A stretch of DNA of 22,810 bases from JBKJML01 sp046596415 (lineage in GTDB: Bacteria > Actinomycetota > Thermoleophilia > Gaiellales > Gaiellaceae). Below the pieces are notes generated by a model that was not told the DNA's origin, did not search any database, and worked only from the letters and a program-made list of their open reading frames with translations. Within the stretch, counting starts at the first letter, position 1. Each line of letters opens with the position of its first letter. This document shows, in pieces, positions 1-8,825 of this stretch. The translations under genes were made by a program, and so were the position numbers. The DNA is taken from contig JBKJML010000203.1 in NCBI GenBank assembly GCA_046596415.1, positions 1 to 22,810 on the forward strand, given 5' to 3'.

Positions 1-1137
1 GCGGTGCTCGAGAGCCTCGACGGCGGCAAGCCGATCCGCGAGAGCCGCGACGTCGACGTGCCGCTCGCTGCCGCGCACTTCTTCTACTACGCGGGCTGGG
101 CCGACAAGCTCGAGTACGCGTTCCCGGCGCGGCGGCCGAAGCCGCTTGGAGTCGCCGGACAGATCATCCCCTGGAACTTCCCGCTGCTGATGCTCGCGTG
201 GAAGATCGCTCCGGCGCTTGCGGCCGGCAACACGGTCGTGCTGAAGCCGGCCGAGACGACCCCGCTGACCGCGCTCCTCTTCGCGGACATCGTCCGCCAG
301 GCCGAGCTGCCGCCGGGCGTTGTCAACATCGTCACCGGCGACGGCCGCGCGGGCGCAGCCCTCGTCAAGCACCCGGGCGTGGACAAGATCGCGTTCACCG
401 GCTCCACGGGAGTGGGGAAGGCGATCCAGCGCGAGCTCGCCGGCACGGGCACGAAGCTGACGCTCGAGCTGGGCGGCAAGGCCGCGAACATCGTCTTCGA
501 CGACGCGGCGCTCGACCAGGCGATCGAGGGGATCGTCAACGGGATCTACTTCAACCAGGGGCACGTCTGCTGTGCCGGCTCGCGCCTGCTGGTGCAGGAG
601 TCGATCTACGAGCAGACGGTCGCGAAGCTGAAGCGGCGGCTCGAGACGCTGCGCCTTGGCGATCCGCTCGACAAGAACACCGACATCGGCGCCATCAACT
701 CGAAGATGCAGCTCGACCGGATCACCGAGCTCGTCCAGTCCGGCAAGGACGAAGGTGCGGAGATCTTTCAGCCCGCCTGCCGCCTGCCCGAGAAGGGCTA
801 CTGGTTCGCGCCGACCGTGTTCACGAACGTCGCCCAGAGCTACCGGATCGCGCAGGAGGAGATCTTCGGGCCGGTTCTCAGCGTGCTCACCTTCCGCACG
901 CCGGAGGAGGCGGTCGAGAAGGCGAACAACACGGCGTACGGCCTCTCGGCGGGCGTCTGGACGGAGAAGGGCTCGAGGATCCTCTGGATGGCGGAGCGGC
1001 TGCGCGCCGGCGTCGTCTGGGCGAACACGTTCAACCGCTTCGATCCCGCGTCGCCGTTCGGCGGCTACAAGGAGTCCGGCTTCGGCCGTGAGGGCGGCCG
1101 CCACGGGCTCGAGCCGTACCTGAGGTTCGATCAATGA
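1..1137 (+). CDS. Aldehyde dehydrogenase, catalytic subunit (5' end outside window)
   Basis: NAD(P)-dependent oxidation of an aldehyde to the acid. The frame is open from base 1, and the first residues (LESLDGGKP) match an internal ALDH segment, so about 100 N-terminal residues lie outside the window. Catalytic elements seen: Asn in IIPWNFP, Lys in LKPAETTP, the Rossmann turn FTGSTGVGK, general base Glu156 in LELGGK, nucleophile Cys190 in FNQGHVCCAGSR, and EEIFGPV near the end (numbered from base 1). The stop overlaps the next start by 4 bp (ATGA), so the two are translationally coupled. The partner is an ALDH-like protein without a catalytic half, a pairing that recalls the two-domain ALDH16 family. 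Actinobacterial pairs of this kind often lie beside deoC, which may be just upstream; that is inference. Substrate unknown. Confidence 0.93.
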   Translation, partial: AVLESLDGGKPIRESRDVDVPLAAAHFFYYAGWADKLEYAFPARRPKPLGVAGQIIPWNFPLLMLAWKIAPALAAGNTVVLKPAETTPLTALLFADIVRQAELPPGVVNIVTGDGRAGAALVKHPGVDKIAFTGSTGVGKAIQRELAGTGTKLTLELGGKAANIVFDDAALDQAIEGIVNGIYFNQGHVCCAGSRLLVQESIYEQTVAKLKRRLETLRLGDPLDKNTDIGAINSKMQLDRITELVQSGKDEGAEIFQPACRLPEKGYWFAPTVFTNVAQSYRIAQEEIFGPVLSVLTFRTPEEAVEKANNTAYGLSAGVWTEKGSRILWMAERLRAGVVWANTFNRFDPASPFGGYKESGFGREGGRHGLEPYLRFDQ

Positions 1138-1934
1138 CCGACCGCTTGCCCGTTCGCAAGACCTACAAGCTCTTCATCGGCGGCGGTTTCCCGCGCTCCG
1201 AGTCCGGCCGGACGTACGAGGCCGAAGGTCAGAACGTCGCACGCGCCTCGCGCAAGGACGCGCGCGACGCCGTCGTCGCGGCGCGCAAGGCGCAGCCCGG
1301 CTGGGCTGCCGCGACCGCCTACAACCGCGGCCAGGTGCTCTACCGGGTGGCGGAGATGATGGAGGCGCGCATGGCCGATCTCGCGGAGGTCTGTTCCGGC
1401 AAGAAGGAAGTCGAGGCCGCGATCGACCGCGTGGTCTGGTACGCCGGCTGGGCCGACAAGCTGGCGCAGGTGATCGGCTCCTCGAACCCGGTCTCAGGCC
1501 CCTACTTCAACTTCACCTTCCCGGAGCCGACCGGAGTCGTCGCGGTGCTCGCGCCGGACGAGCCTCCTCTCGGTGGCCTCGTCGCCCGGCTCGCCCCGGT
1601 GCTCGTGGGCGGGAATGCCGTCGTCCTCGTCGCCTCGGAGGCCCACCCACTCGCGGCGATCGAGCTCGCCGAGGCGATCGCCACGTCCGACGTCCCCGGC
1701 GGCGTCGTCAACATTCTCACCGGCCTCCAGGACGAGCTCGCCCCGACCCTCGCCGGGCACATGGACGTGAACGCGATCGACCTGACCGGCGCGAACGGCC
1801 AGTCGGCGGAGCTCGAGCGGCTTGCCGCCGACAACGTCAAGCGCGTGGTGCACGGGGCTGCGGATGAGCAGAGCCCGTGGGCGATCGCGAACTTCCTCGA
1901 GCTGAAGACCGTCTGGCACCCGATTGGTCAATAG
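1134..1934 (+). CDS. ALDH-like pseudoenzyme (ALDH16 second-domain type)
   Basis: A 266-residue protein resembling only the N-terminal, nucleotide-binding part of an aldehyde dehydrogenase. It opens with YKLFIGGGFPRSESGRTY, typical of ALDH N-termini, continues with the helix AARKAQPGWAAATAYNRGQVLYRVAEMME, and then has the Rossmann-like stretch around FPEPTGVVAVLAPDEPPLGG and VPGGVVNILTG. The protein ends before the LELGGK glutamate and the GQxC cysteine would appear, so it cannot be a self-sufficient dehydrogenase; usual ALDHs are about 490 residues. ATG overlaps the upstream stop by 4 bp. In ALDH16 an inactive second ALDH domain is fused to the active one; here the equivalent looks like a separate coupled gene, so a structural or regulatory partner role is inferred. 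The reading frame is clean, so this is unlikely to be simple decay. Confidence 0.85.
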   Translation: MTDRLPVRKTYKLFIGGGFPRSESGRTYEAEGQNVARASRKDARDAVVAARKAQPGWAAATAYNRGQVLYRVAEMMEARMADLAEVCSGKKEVEAAIDRVVWYAGWADKLAQVIGSSNPVSGPYFNFTFPEPTGVVAVLAPDEPPLGGLVARLAPVLVGGNAVVLVASEAHPLAAIELAEAIATSDVPGGVVNILTGLQDELAPTLAGHMDVNAIDLTGANGQSAELERLAADNVKRVVHGAADEQSPWAIANFLELKTVWHPIGQ

Positions 1935-1965
1935 GCGGGCATTCGGGCGAAGCCCGAACACCCGC
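1935..1965. terminator. Hairpin after the ALDH pair
   Basis: Starts on the base after the ALDH-like stop codon. Two stacked stems, GCGGG/CCCGC (5 bp) and TTCGGGC/GCCCGAA (7 bp), are separated by a 2-nt internal loop and capped by GAA. No T-tract follows on the plus strand. It lies between converging genes and probably ends transcription from one or both sides. Confidence 0.5.
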
Positions 1966-2033
1966 GAAGAAGCAAGATCCCTGAAGGCGGTTCGCTTCGC
2001 TCCCGCAGTTTCGCCTCTGATGCGTGGCGTGCT

Positions 2034-3515
2034 TCAGCCGCGCGCGGCGTAGATCGCCTGCCGGAGCTTGCCGTTGCTGGGCGGCGAGGCGAGCGCGTAG
2101 ACGACGAGAGGGCGCCCGAGCGACCAGGTGACGCCGATGTAATCGGCCAACATAGGTCCCAGGGTCGTCCTGGGCAGCCACTCGAGTGGCATTCGGCGCG
2201 GATTCAGTCTCTGGGGCAGGCTCCAGCGGACGCCGTCGGTCGAGGTGACGAGCTCCGCGTCGATCCCGTCGGGTTGGATCACGTAGTACGCGATCGCGAG
2301 CCGGCCCGTCTTTGGCTCGACGCCGATCGTCGGGAGGGCAGCGTTCCGTCCGCGAGTCACGCGTAGGGGCTCTGACCACGTGGTGCCGTCCGTCGAGCGT
2401 GAGAAGACGACATCGTTCGCCTCGCAACCGCTGCGGAAGCGACAGTCCTGCCACACCGCGAGGAAGCGGCCGCTCGCATCAAGATCGGCCGCGATCAGGG
2501 GTGGCGCCCGCAAGGGGAGCCTGTCCCGGCTGCGTAGCTCCGAGATCGTGACAGCCTCGGCGAGCGTGACCCCGCCGTCTGTCGAGCGGACTGCGACCAT
2601 TCCCGTGCGCGGTGACCAGAAGGCGAGCAACAACACGCCGTCCGGGCGCACGACCGGGATCACGCCGGTGACGGGGATTCGCATCGTCACGGCCGGGGAC
2701 CACGTGCGGCCGCCGTCGTCGGAGCGCTGCACGGCGAGATCGTCCTCGCGCTCGCCGATGAGCGTATACGCGAGATAGCAGCGCCCGCGGTACGGGCTGC
2801 GGGCGCCGTTGTCGCATGTGAGCCAGTTCTTGTCGTACGCGAGGTCTGTGGACTGGGCGAGCGCCGCGTCGATCGGGCCGGTCCACGCGAGGCCGTCCAC
2901 CGAGCGGTGGATCGTCAGGCGTGTCGTGCCGGGCGCGATCGCCAGCGTGTTCGCCAGCCAGACGCCGTGCGCGGCGTCGTAGGCGACCACCGGATCGCTC
3001 GCGCGCGCCGAGGGGCCGGGCGGCGAAGTGTGCGCGGTCAGGCCGGGAAGGATCCCTTCGCGCCAGGTCTGACCGCCGTCCTTGGAGATCGAGAAGCCGA
3101 TGCTTGACGCGCCGCCGGTGCGGTTCCGCCCGACCTGGAACACGGCGACGGTCGTCAGGCCGACCGTGTGCGAGTCGGGCTCGACTTCCGATTCGTGCTG
3201 GGCCTCCGGGTTCACATGCCGATCGCGGTGGATCCGCCGGCTGACGATCTCGCAGTCGCGGTCCAGCCGGTCTCGCTTGTCCGCTGCGACGACGTCGCGG
3301 CCGGGGCCGCAGGAGACCCGGTCGTCGCCGCCGTCGTATTCCACGGCGATCAGGTCGTCCCCGGCTAGAGCGACGATCCGGTCGGAGCCGTCCCGCCCGA
3401 CGAGCAGGTCGGCGCGTGGCGTGCCGGTGATCGGAGGGCGCGCGGCGGCGACCGCGACGGCCGGCAGCGCCGCGAGCAGAAGGACGATCGCGACGCGCGC
3501 GCGCACGGTCCGCAC
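2034..3515 (-). CDS. Secreted Asp-box (BNR/sialidase-fold) repeat protein with RTX-like N-terminal segment
   Basis: 493 residues, GTG start, with an N-terminal signal peptide (basic MRTVRAR, then a hydrophobic run to AVAAA at about residue 25). Residues ~30-90 carry degenerate hemolysin-type calcium-binding repeats (GTPRADLLVGRDGSDRI, AGDDLIAVEYDGGDD, GPGRDVV) and a Cys pair. From about residue 140 on there are at least five Asp-box motifs of the S-x-D-G-x-x-W type: SKDGGQTW, SVDGLAW, SDDGGRTW, STDGTTW and STDGVRW, plus a weaker STDGGVT. Such motifs mark a six-bladed beta-propeller as in sialidases, but I could not identify the sialidase arginine triad, so enzymatic activity is not claimed. 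Probably extracellular, in a monocistronic unit divergent from the next gene (29 bp gap). Carbohydrate or protein binding is possible. Confidence 0.85.
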   Translation of the reverse strand: MRTVRARVAIVLLLAALPAVAVAAARPPITGTPRADLLVGRDGSDRIVALAGDDLIAVEYDGGDDRVSCGPGRDVVAADKRDRLDRDCEIVSRRIHRDRHVNPEAQHESEVEPDSHTVGLTTVAVFQVGRNRTGGASSIGFSISKDGGQTWREGILPGLTAHTSPPGPSARASDPVVAYDAAHGVWLANTLAIAPGTTRLTIHRSVDGLAWTGPIDAALAQSTDLAYDKNWLTCDNGARSPYRGRCYLAYTLIGEREDDLAVQRSDDGGRTWSPAVTMRIPVTGVIPVVRPDGVLLLAFWSPRTGMVAVRSTDGGVTLAEAVTISELRSRDRLPLRAPPLIAADLDASGRFLAVWQDCRFRSGCEANDVVFSRSTDGTTWSEPLRVTRGRNAALPTIGVEPKTGRLAIAYYVIQPDGIDAELVTSTDGVRWSLPQRLNPRRMPLEWLPRTTLGPMLADYIGVTWSLGRPLVVYALASPPSNGKLRQAIYAARG

Positions 3516-3544
3516 GGTAGCCGCTTCGGTAGTCTTGCTGGTGC

Positions 3545-4036
3545 GTGACCGGCCCTAGACGTCTGAGCCAGGCTCTATCCGAGGGCGACGGGATCTCGTT
3601 GATCGTTGCCGTGGGCGGGGCGGAGGAAGCCCAGCGGGCCGAGGCCTCCGGGGCCGGAGCGCTGCTCGCCGAGCGCGACTTCGAGGCGATTCGCGCCGCG
3701 TGTACGCTGCCCATCCTCACCTCCGTGAGCCTGGGTGGGGACGCGCGCATCGTCGCTCCCGGGGACGACGATCTCGAGCTGGAGGACGGAGTCGAGCTCG
3801 TCGTCCAGGTCCGGCGGGAGGACGAGCTGGAGGAGGCGCTCGAGCGGCTCGACCCTGAGCTCCTCGTGCTGGCGACCCGCGACGCCGACTCGCCGCTCGA
3901 GCGTGTGCTCGAGCTGCTCTCCGACGTACCGGCCGGCAAGCTCGCGATCGCTGACGTCGGTGCCGTTACCCAGCTCGAGCTCGACGAGCTCGAGCGCGCG
4001 GGCGTCGACGCGGTGCTGGTGCGAGACCCCAGCTGA
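3545..4036 (+). CDS. Degenerate TrpC-like (indole-3-glycerol-phosphate synthase-like) TIM-barrel protein
   Basis: 163 residues from a GTG start. The pattern follows the TrpC barrel: AEASGAGALLAERDFEAIR resembles the GA-x-x-LSVLTE segment, LPILTSVSL sits where LPVLRKDF would be, ELVVQVRREDELEEAL where LVEVHDEEEL would be, LLVLATRDAD where IGINNRDL would be, and IADVGAVTQ...GVDAVLVRD where the ESGI...GVDAVLVG end would be. The catalytic lysines (KR-SPS and KDF), the Glu of LVE, the Asn-Arg of NNR and the Ser of ESG are not conserved, and the protein is about 100 residues shorter than TrpC. It is therefore unlikely to make indole-3-glycerol phosphate. It overlaps the next gene by 1 bp (TGATG), pointing to a joint role with that membrane protein. 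Family assignment is by eye; function unknown. Confidence 0.65.
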   Translation: MTGPRRLSQALSEGDGISLIVAVGGAEEAQRAEASGAGALLAERDFEAIRAACTLPILTSVSLGGDARIVAPGDDDLELEDGVELVVQVRREDELEEALERLDPELLVLATRDADSPLERVLELLSDVPAGKLAIADVGAVTQLELDELERAGVDAVLVRDPS

Positions 4037-5661
4037 TGAGTCGCGAACGCCGCAGCTCCCTCGCGATCGGGGTCGCGGTCTTCATCGCGGGCGGAGCCCT
4101 GCTCGGGCTCGAGATCGCGTCGAGCCGGGTGCTCGCGCCGTTCTTCGGCAACTCGCTCTACGTCTGGGGCGCGTTGATTGGGATTGTGCTCGCGGGGCTC
4201 TCGACGGGCTACTGGCTCGGCGGGATCGTGGCCGACCGCTGGCCGACTCCACGCTTGCTCGTCGGCCTGCTCGGCACGGGCGCGCTCCTCGTGCTGGCGA
4301 TCCCGTTCATCGACGGCTGGGTGCTCGACCGGGTCGTCGACTGGGACCCGGGCCCAAGGCTGAACCCACTCGTCGCGACGATCCTCCTCTTCGGCGTGCA
4401 GAGCGTCGTGCTCGGAACGGTCTCGCCGGTGGCCGTGCGACTGAAGGCGCGCTCGCTCGAGAACCTCGGACGGACGGCCGGCAGGCTATTCGCGATCTCG
4501 ACGGCTGGCTCGATCGCAGGCACGTTCCTGACCTCCTTCTGGCTGATCCCGGAGCTCGGCACCGATCAGGTGCTCGCCTCCGCCGCCGTCGCGCTGATGC
4601 TCGCCGCTACTGCCGTCGCGCTCGTCGAGCGACTGATGATCCCGTTCGCCGTCTCGCTCGCTCTCGCGGGCGCGAGCTTCGGCGCCGTCGTCTCGCTCGC
4701 GCCCGAGTCCGGGGCCACCGTCGCCGCCTCGCAGCTTCGCAACTGGTCGCCGGTCTACCGGCAGCAGGGCGCAACCGAGGGCGCCGGCGGGGTCGAGGAC
4801 TCCCAGCAGGGCTACAAGGTCGTCCACACCGAGGACTCGCAGTACCACCGGATCGCGGTCGTCGACGACGACACGAGCCGTTATCTCCGCTTCGACAGCT
4901 CGTTCCAGAGCGGCATGTACTTGAACGACCCCTACAAGACGCGTTTCGGCTACTCGGACTATCTGCAACTGCCGATCGCGTATAAGCCGCAAACGAAGCG
5001 GATCCTCTACATCGGCCTCGGGGGCGGCTCCGCGCCCAAGCGGACGTGGCGCGACTTCCCGGGCGTCCAGATCGACGCGGTCGAGCTCGATCCCGCGGTG
5101 GTCAGCGCCGCCTATCGCTACTTCGAGCTTCCCCGCGACCCGCGACTAAAGGTCGTCGTCGAGGACGGGCGCCGCTATATCGCGGACAACGAGGGTCCCT
5201 GGGACGTGATCGTCGTCGACGCGTTCTACTCCGACTCCATTCCCTTCCACCTCGCGACGCGGGAGTTCCTCGAGCTGGCTCGGGCGCGCCTCGCACCGGG
5301 CGGCCACGTCGTCACGAACATCATCGGCGCCGTGCGCGGCCCCGACTCGCGTCTGTTCCGCTCGATGCTGCGCACCTACCGCGCGGTCTTCCCGACGGTC
5401 GCGATCCACCCGGTGCTCGACGCGGGCGGGAACGATCTCGAGGCGATCCGCAACGTGATCCTCGTGTCCGGCGACGGCGCCGCTCCGTCGAAGGAATTCC
5501 TGCTGGAGCGCTGGCGCGAGGTGCGGGGGCGCGCACCGGGCGCGCCCGACCTCGCCGACGCGATCCGCGGCCGCGTCGACGCCGACGTCTCGACCGCCGA
5601 CGTCCCAATCCTGACCGACGACTACGCGCCGACCGACGCGCTGCTGCTGCTGTTCGACTAG
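4036..5661 (+). CDS. Membrane protein fused to spermidine-synthase-like methyltransferase-fold domain
   Basis: 541 residues. The N-terminal ~220 residues hold about seven hydrophobic helices, opening with the hallmark of membrane-fused spermidine synthase homologues (GALLGLEIASSRVLAPFFG, then VWGALIGIVLAGLSTGYWLGG). The C-terminal domain has the aminopropyltransferase/Rossmann motifs: ILYIGLGGGSAPK (~323-335), acidic AVELDP (~348), VVEDGRRYI (~373) and VVDAFYSDSIPFHL (~392). Classical spermidine synthase has a catalytic Asp in a D-x-x-DP loop; here the loop reads DAFYSDSIP, so polyamine synthesis is not assured. A large soluble segment (~225-320) joins the two parts. Coupled by a 1-bp overlap to the TrpC-like gene and converging on the phosphofructokinase gene with a 15-bp gap. 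Substrate unknown. Confidence 0.85.
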   Translation: MSRERRSSLAIGVAVFIAGGALLGLEIASSRVLAPFFGNSLYVWGALIGIVLAGLSTGYWLGGIVADRWPTPRLLVGLLGTGALLVLAIPFIDGWVLDRVVDWDPGPRLNPLVATILLFGVQSVVLGTVSPVAVRLKARSLENLGRTAGRLFAISTAGSIAGTFLTSFWLIPELGTDQVLASAAVALMLAATAVALVERLMIPFAVSLALAGASFGAVVSLAPESGATVAASQLRNWSPVYRQQGATEGAGGVEDSQQGYKVVHTEDSQYHRIAVVDDDTSRYLRFDSSFQSGMYLNDPYKTRFGYSDYLQLPIAYKPQTKRILYIGLGGGSAPKRTWRDFPGVQIDAVELDPAVVSAAYRYFELPRDPRLKVVVEDGRRYIADNEGPWDVIVVDAFYSDSIPFHLATREFLELARARLAPGGHVVTNIIGAVRGPDSRLFRSMLRTYRAVFPTVAIHPVLDAGGNDLEAIRNVILVSGDGAAPSKEFLLERWREVRGRAPGAPDLADAIRGRVDADVSTADVPILTDDYAPTDALLLLFD

Positions 5662-5676
5662 CGGTAGGCAGGACAG

Positions 5677-6723
<1,047 letters not shown>

Positions 6724-6730
6724 GAGGGCC

Positions 6731-6736
6731 AGTTTA
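6731..6736 (-). promoter_or_regulatory. Putative -10 box (TAAACT) for leaderless pfk transcript
   Basis: Read on the minus strand the hexamer is TAAACT, followed by 7 nt (GGCCCTC) and the ATG. A -10 box this close would start transcription at or next to the A of ATG. No convincing -35 was found. Confidence 0.4.
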
Positions 6737-6766
6737 GGGAAGGTGCGGTTTACGGAGCGGCGAAAT

Positions 6767-7672
6767 ATGTTATTGGTCGGAACCATGACGCGGACGCACA
6801 AGCTGATCAACCTGGCCGGGATCGTGCTTCCGTTCGTCGGCCTCCTCGCTGCGATCGTCTTCCTGTGGGAGCGGATGGTCGGCCCGACCGAGCTTGCGAT
6901 CCTCGCCGTCGGCTACCTGCTCACGGGAGCGGGAATCACCGTCGGCTATCACCGGCTCTTCACCCACCGCTCGTTCGAGACCTATCGCCCGGTGCGGTAC
7001 GCCTTCGCCGTGCTCGGACAGATGGCCGTCGAGGGTGACGTGGTGGCCTGGGTTTCCGATCACCGGAAGCACCACCAGTTCTCCGACCAGGAAGGAGATC
7101 CGCACAGCCCGCACGCGGGCTTCGGCGACGGCGTCCTCGACGCGCTGCGCGGGCTCTGGCACGCACACACCGGCTGGCTCTTCTCGGCTGCGGGTCGCGC
7201 AGAGCAGTCCCGGTACGCGAAGGACCTGCTCCGCGACCGCGGCCTGCGCGTGATCGCGAAGCTCTTCCTGCCGCTCGTGCTGCTCTCACTGGCGGTCCCG
7301 GCGCTGGCCGGCTGGCTGCTGATCGGCGGCTGGTACGGCTTCTTCGCCGGGCTCTTCTGGGGCGGCGCCGTCCGGATCTTCCTCCTCCACCACGTCACGT
7401 TCTCGATCAATTCGATCTGCCACTTCTGGGGCCGGCGCCGCTTCGCCTCGAGCGACGAGTCCCGCAACGTCTGGTGGCTCTCGTGGCTCTCATTCGGCGA
7501 GTCGTGGCACAACAACCACCACGCGTTTCCCACCTCGGCCTTCCACGGCCTTCGGCGCACCGAGATCGATCCGGGTGGCTGGCTGATCTGGCTGCTCGAG
7601 AAGGCAGGCCTCGCCTGGAACGTCGTTCGGATCCCGCCGGACAAGCAGGCTCGCAAGCTCGCAGCCGGCTAG
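6767..7672 (+). CDS. Acyl-CoA/acyl-lipid desaturase (membrane, di-iron, delta-9 type)
   Basis: Introduces a double bond into fatty acyl chains at the membrane. All three His boxes are present: HRLFTH (62-67), HRKHH (99-103) and HNNHH (~248-252), which together bind the di-iron centre. Hydrophobic segments at ~14-35, ~42-60 and ~165-205 fit the usual four-helix layout; 301 residues is normal for bacterial homologues. I chose ATG 6767 because GGAG at 6754-6757 lies 9 nt before it. ATG 6785 (MTRTHKL) is a plausible alternative but has only GGAA 2 nt upstream. The electron donor is not encoded nearby. Transcribed divergently from the phosphofructokinase across 43 bp, so promoter elements are crowded. 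Confidence 0.92.
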   Translation: MLLVGTMTRTHKLINLAGIVLPFVGLLAAIVFLWERMVGPTELAILAVGYLLTGAGITVGYHRLFTHRSFETYRPVRYAFAVLGQMAVEGDVVAWVSDHRKHHQFSDQEGDPHSPHAGFGDGVLDALRGLWHAHTGWLFSAAGRAEQSRYAKDLLRDRGLRVIAKLFLPLVLLSLAVPALAGWLLIGGWYGFFAGLFWGGAVRIFLLHHVTFSINSICHFWGRRRFASSDESRNVWWLSWLSFGESWHNNHHAFPTSAFHGLRRTEIDPGGWLIWLLEKAGLAWNVVRIPPDKQARKLAAG

Positions 7673-7711
7673 CGAGATCCGCTCCGCGGTTTAAGAATCG
7701 GTCCGGCCCGG

Positions 7712-7734
7712 TATAGACCTGGACAATTATGTCC
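7712..7734. promoter_or_regulatory. Possible promoter/operator upstream of sigma-factor gene
   Basis: TATAGA (7712-7717) could be a -10 box, with a weak TTTAAG at 7690-7695 (16-bp spacer). It is followed by an inverted repeat, GGACA-ATTA-TGTCC (7721-7734), placed where a repressor or autoregulator could bind. A roughly 80-nt leader to the start codon would follow. Pattern only. Confidence 0.25.
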
Positions 7735-7801
7735 CGTGTCGTCAAACCCCTGACGCGGAAAGCCGCTCCTCAGCCCATGAGCGACGGTGTCCGTTGTCGA
7801 C

Positions 7802-7807
7802 AAAGGA
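7802..7807 (+). promoter_or_regulatory. Ribosome binding site deciding the sigma-factor start
   Basis: AAAGGA lies 7 nt before GTG 7815, the best-placed Shine-Dalgarno here. It favours GTG 7815 over the in-frame TTG at 7794, which has none. Confidence 0.55.
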
Positions 7808-7814
7808 TGATCAC

Positions 7815-8375
7815 GTGGAGCACGACGTGAACGGCTCGGCGTTGCTCGACACGACGGTGGACGACGAGGCCCTCCTCTCCGATCTCTACACCCGGTTCGG
7901 ACCCGTCGCCTACGGCCTCGCAATCGGGATCGTCAGGGACGGGCCGGCTGCCGAGGAAATCGTCTGCGCGTCCTTCCTGGAGGTTTGGGCCGAGACGTCA
8001 CCGAGCCCAGCGGGGCCTGCTCGCAACCGGCTCCTTGCCGTCGTTCACCGCCGCGCCGCGGAACTCGTCCGCTCCTCGTATCCGCGCCCGCAGCACCGGC
8101 TGCCGCAGCCGGGCATGTTGCCCGACTGGCTCGCGCTGAAGCGGGAGACGGCCTGGGGGCTCCTGAGCCGGCTCTCCGATCCGGAGCGCGAGGTGATCGA
8201 GCTCGCCTACTTCGGGTGCTACACCCTCAGCGAGATCGCGACGCGAATGGACACCCCCGTGGAGACGGTCAGCGCTCACCTGAGGGCCGGGCTCGATCGG
8301 CTCGGCGAGGTGGAGCGGGAGGCCGCGCGGCCCTTTCGTCCGGAAGCGGGACGACCAGTCGTTCGCGTGACCTAA
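7815..8375 (+). CDS. ECF-like RNA polymerase sigma-70 family factor
   Basis: 186 residues from GTG 7815; starting at TTG 7794 would add seven residues. A sigma-2-like region (LSDLYTRFGPVAYGLAIGIVRDGPAAEEIVCASFLEVWAE, read here in parts as LYTRFGPVAYGLA and AEEIVCASFLEVW) contacts core RNA polymerase and the -10 element. A sigma-4 helix-turn-helix (LSDPEREVIELAYF, then YTLSEIATRMDTPVETVSAHL) would read the -35. No sigma-1.1 or sigma-3, so it belongs to the group IV (ECF) size class. No anti-sigma factor with a zinc-binding HxxxCxxC motif is adjacent. The convergent small membrane protein starts exactly where this gene stops and does not look like an anti-sigma factor. Regulon and signal unknown. 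Confidence 0.85.
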   Translation: MEHDVNGSALLDTTVDDEALLSDLYTRFGPVAYGLAIGIVRDGPAAEEIVCASFLEVWAETSPSPAGPARNRLLAVVHRRAAELVRSSYPRPQHRLPQPGMLPDWLALKRETAWGLLSRLSDPEREVIELAYFGCYTLSEIATRMDTPVETVSAHLRAGLDRLGEVEREAARPFRPEAGRPVVRVT

Positions 8376-8792
8376 TCAAGCGCGCGAGCGCACGGCGATC
8401 ACCGTGCGCTCCACGAGCCATGCCGCGCCGAGTGACGCTCCGTACGTGAGAGCGACGAGGTCGTTGCTCTCGAGCCGCCATGCCGCCAACAGCGTTGCGC
8501 CGAGCGCCGCCAGGAAGAGCGTCGCGCGAGCCCAGATCGGAAACAGAAGCCGGCGGAGCCGTTGCCGCGGAACCGGCCGTCCCTTTGCAATCGCGACAAC
8601 GGCGGCGTGCCGCGCCTCGTTGTCCGCCAGCCGTGAGATGACGAACAGCCAGCCGGTGAGCGTCGTCGCCGTCACAGCGCCGGTGGCCGCCCCGCCGATC
8701 CCGGTGCTGCCAAGCACCGCCATGCACAACGCGGCGGTGACGACGAACGACGCGCGCCAGGTGAGACGCGAATTCCAGACCCAGGCGATCAT
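8376..8792 (-). CDS. Small hydrophobic membrane protein, unknown function
   Basis: 138 residues starting MIAWVWNSRLTWRAS. Hydrophobic segments at about 13-33, 35-54, 88-105 and 110-128 suggest four membrane helices, with a basic cytoplasmic loop (KGRPVPRQRLRR, ~70-81) between the second and third. I do not recognise the family. The stop abuts the stop of the sigma-factor gene with no spacer. The start codon lies about 10 bases from a stray tRNA 3'-end copy, so the upstream region is probably rearranged; longer in-frame extensions run through that repeat and were discarded. High third-position GC fits a real gene. Confidence 0.55.
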   Translation of the reverse strand: MIAWVWNSRLTWRASFVVTAALCMAVLGSTGIGGAATGAVTATTLTGWLFVISRLADNEARHAAVVAIAKGRPVPRQRLRRLLFPIWARATLFLAALGATLLAAWRLESNDLVALTYGASLGAAWLVERTVIAVRSRA

Positions 8793-8801
8793 CGGCCCAT
8801 C

Positions 8802-8824
8802 ATGCCGAAGGTGGGAATCGAACC
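8802..8824 (-). repeat. tRNA-Leu 3'-end fragment, copy A
   Basis: Read on the minus strand this is the 3' half of a T-arm, the GTTCGATTCCC T-loop region and the acceptor CTTCGGCA. It is identical over 23 nt with copy B (8956-8978) and near-identical to the intact tRNA at 9371-9455. It lacks the rest of the tRNA and runs straight into the palindromic repeat. Resembles an att-type duplication of a tRNA end. Confidence 0.7.
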
Positions 8825-8825
8825 G

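Noticed and set aside
6724..6810. 29-residue N-terminal extension of phosphofructokinase
   Set aside because: The family starts at MARIGILTGGGDCPG; the extension covers the divergent promoter region and desaturase start.
8376..8792. Small membrane protein as anti-sigma factor for the neighbouring sigma gene
   Set aside because: Convergent rather than co-transcribed, four hydrophobic helices, and no zinc-binding anti-sigma motif.
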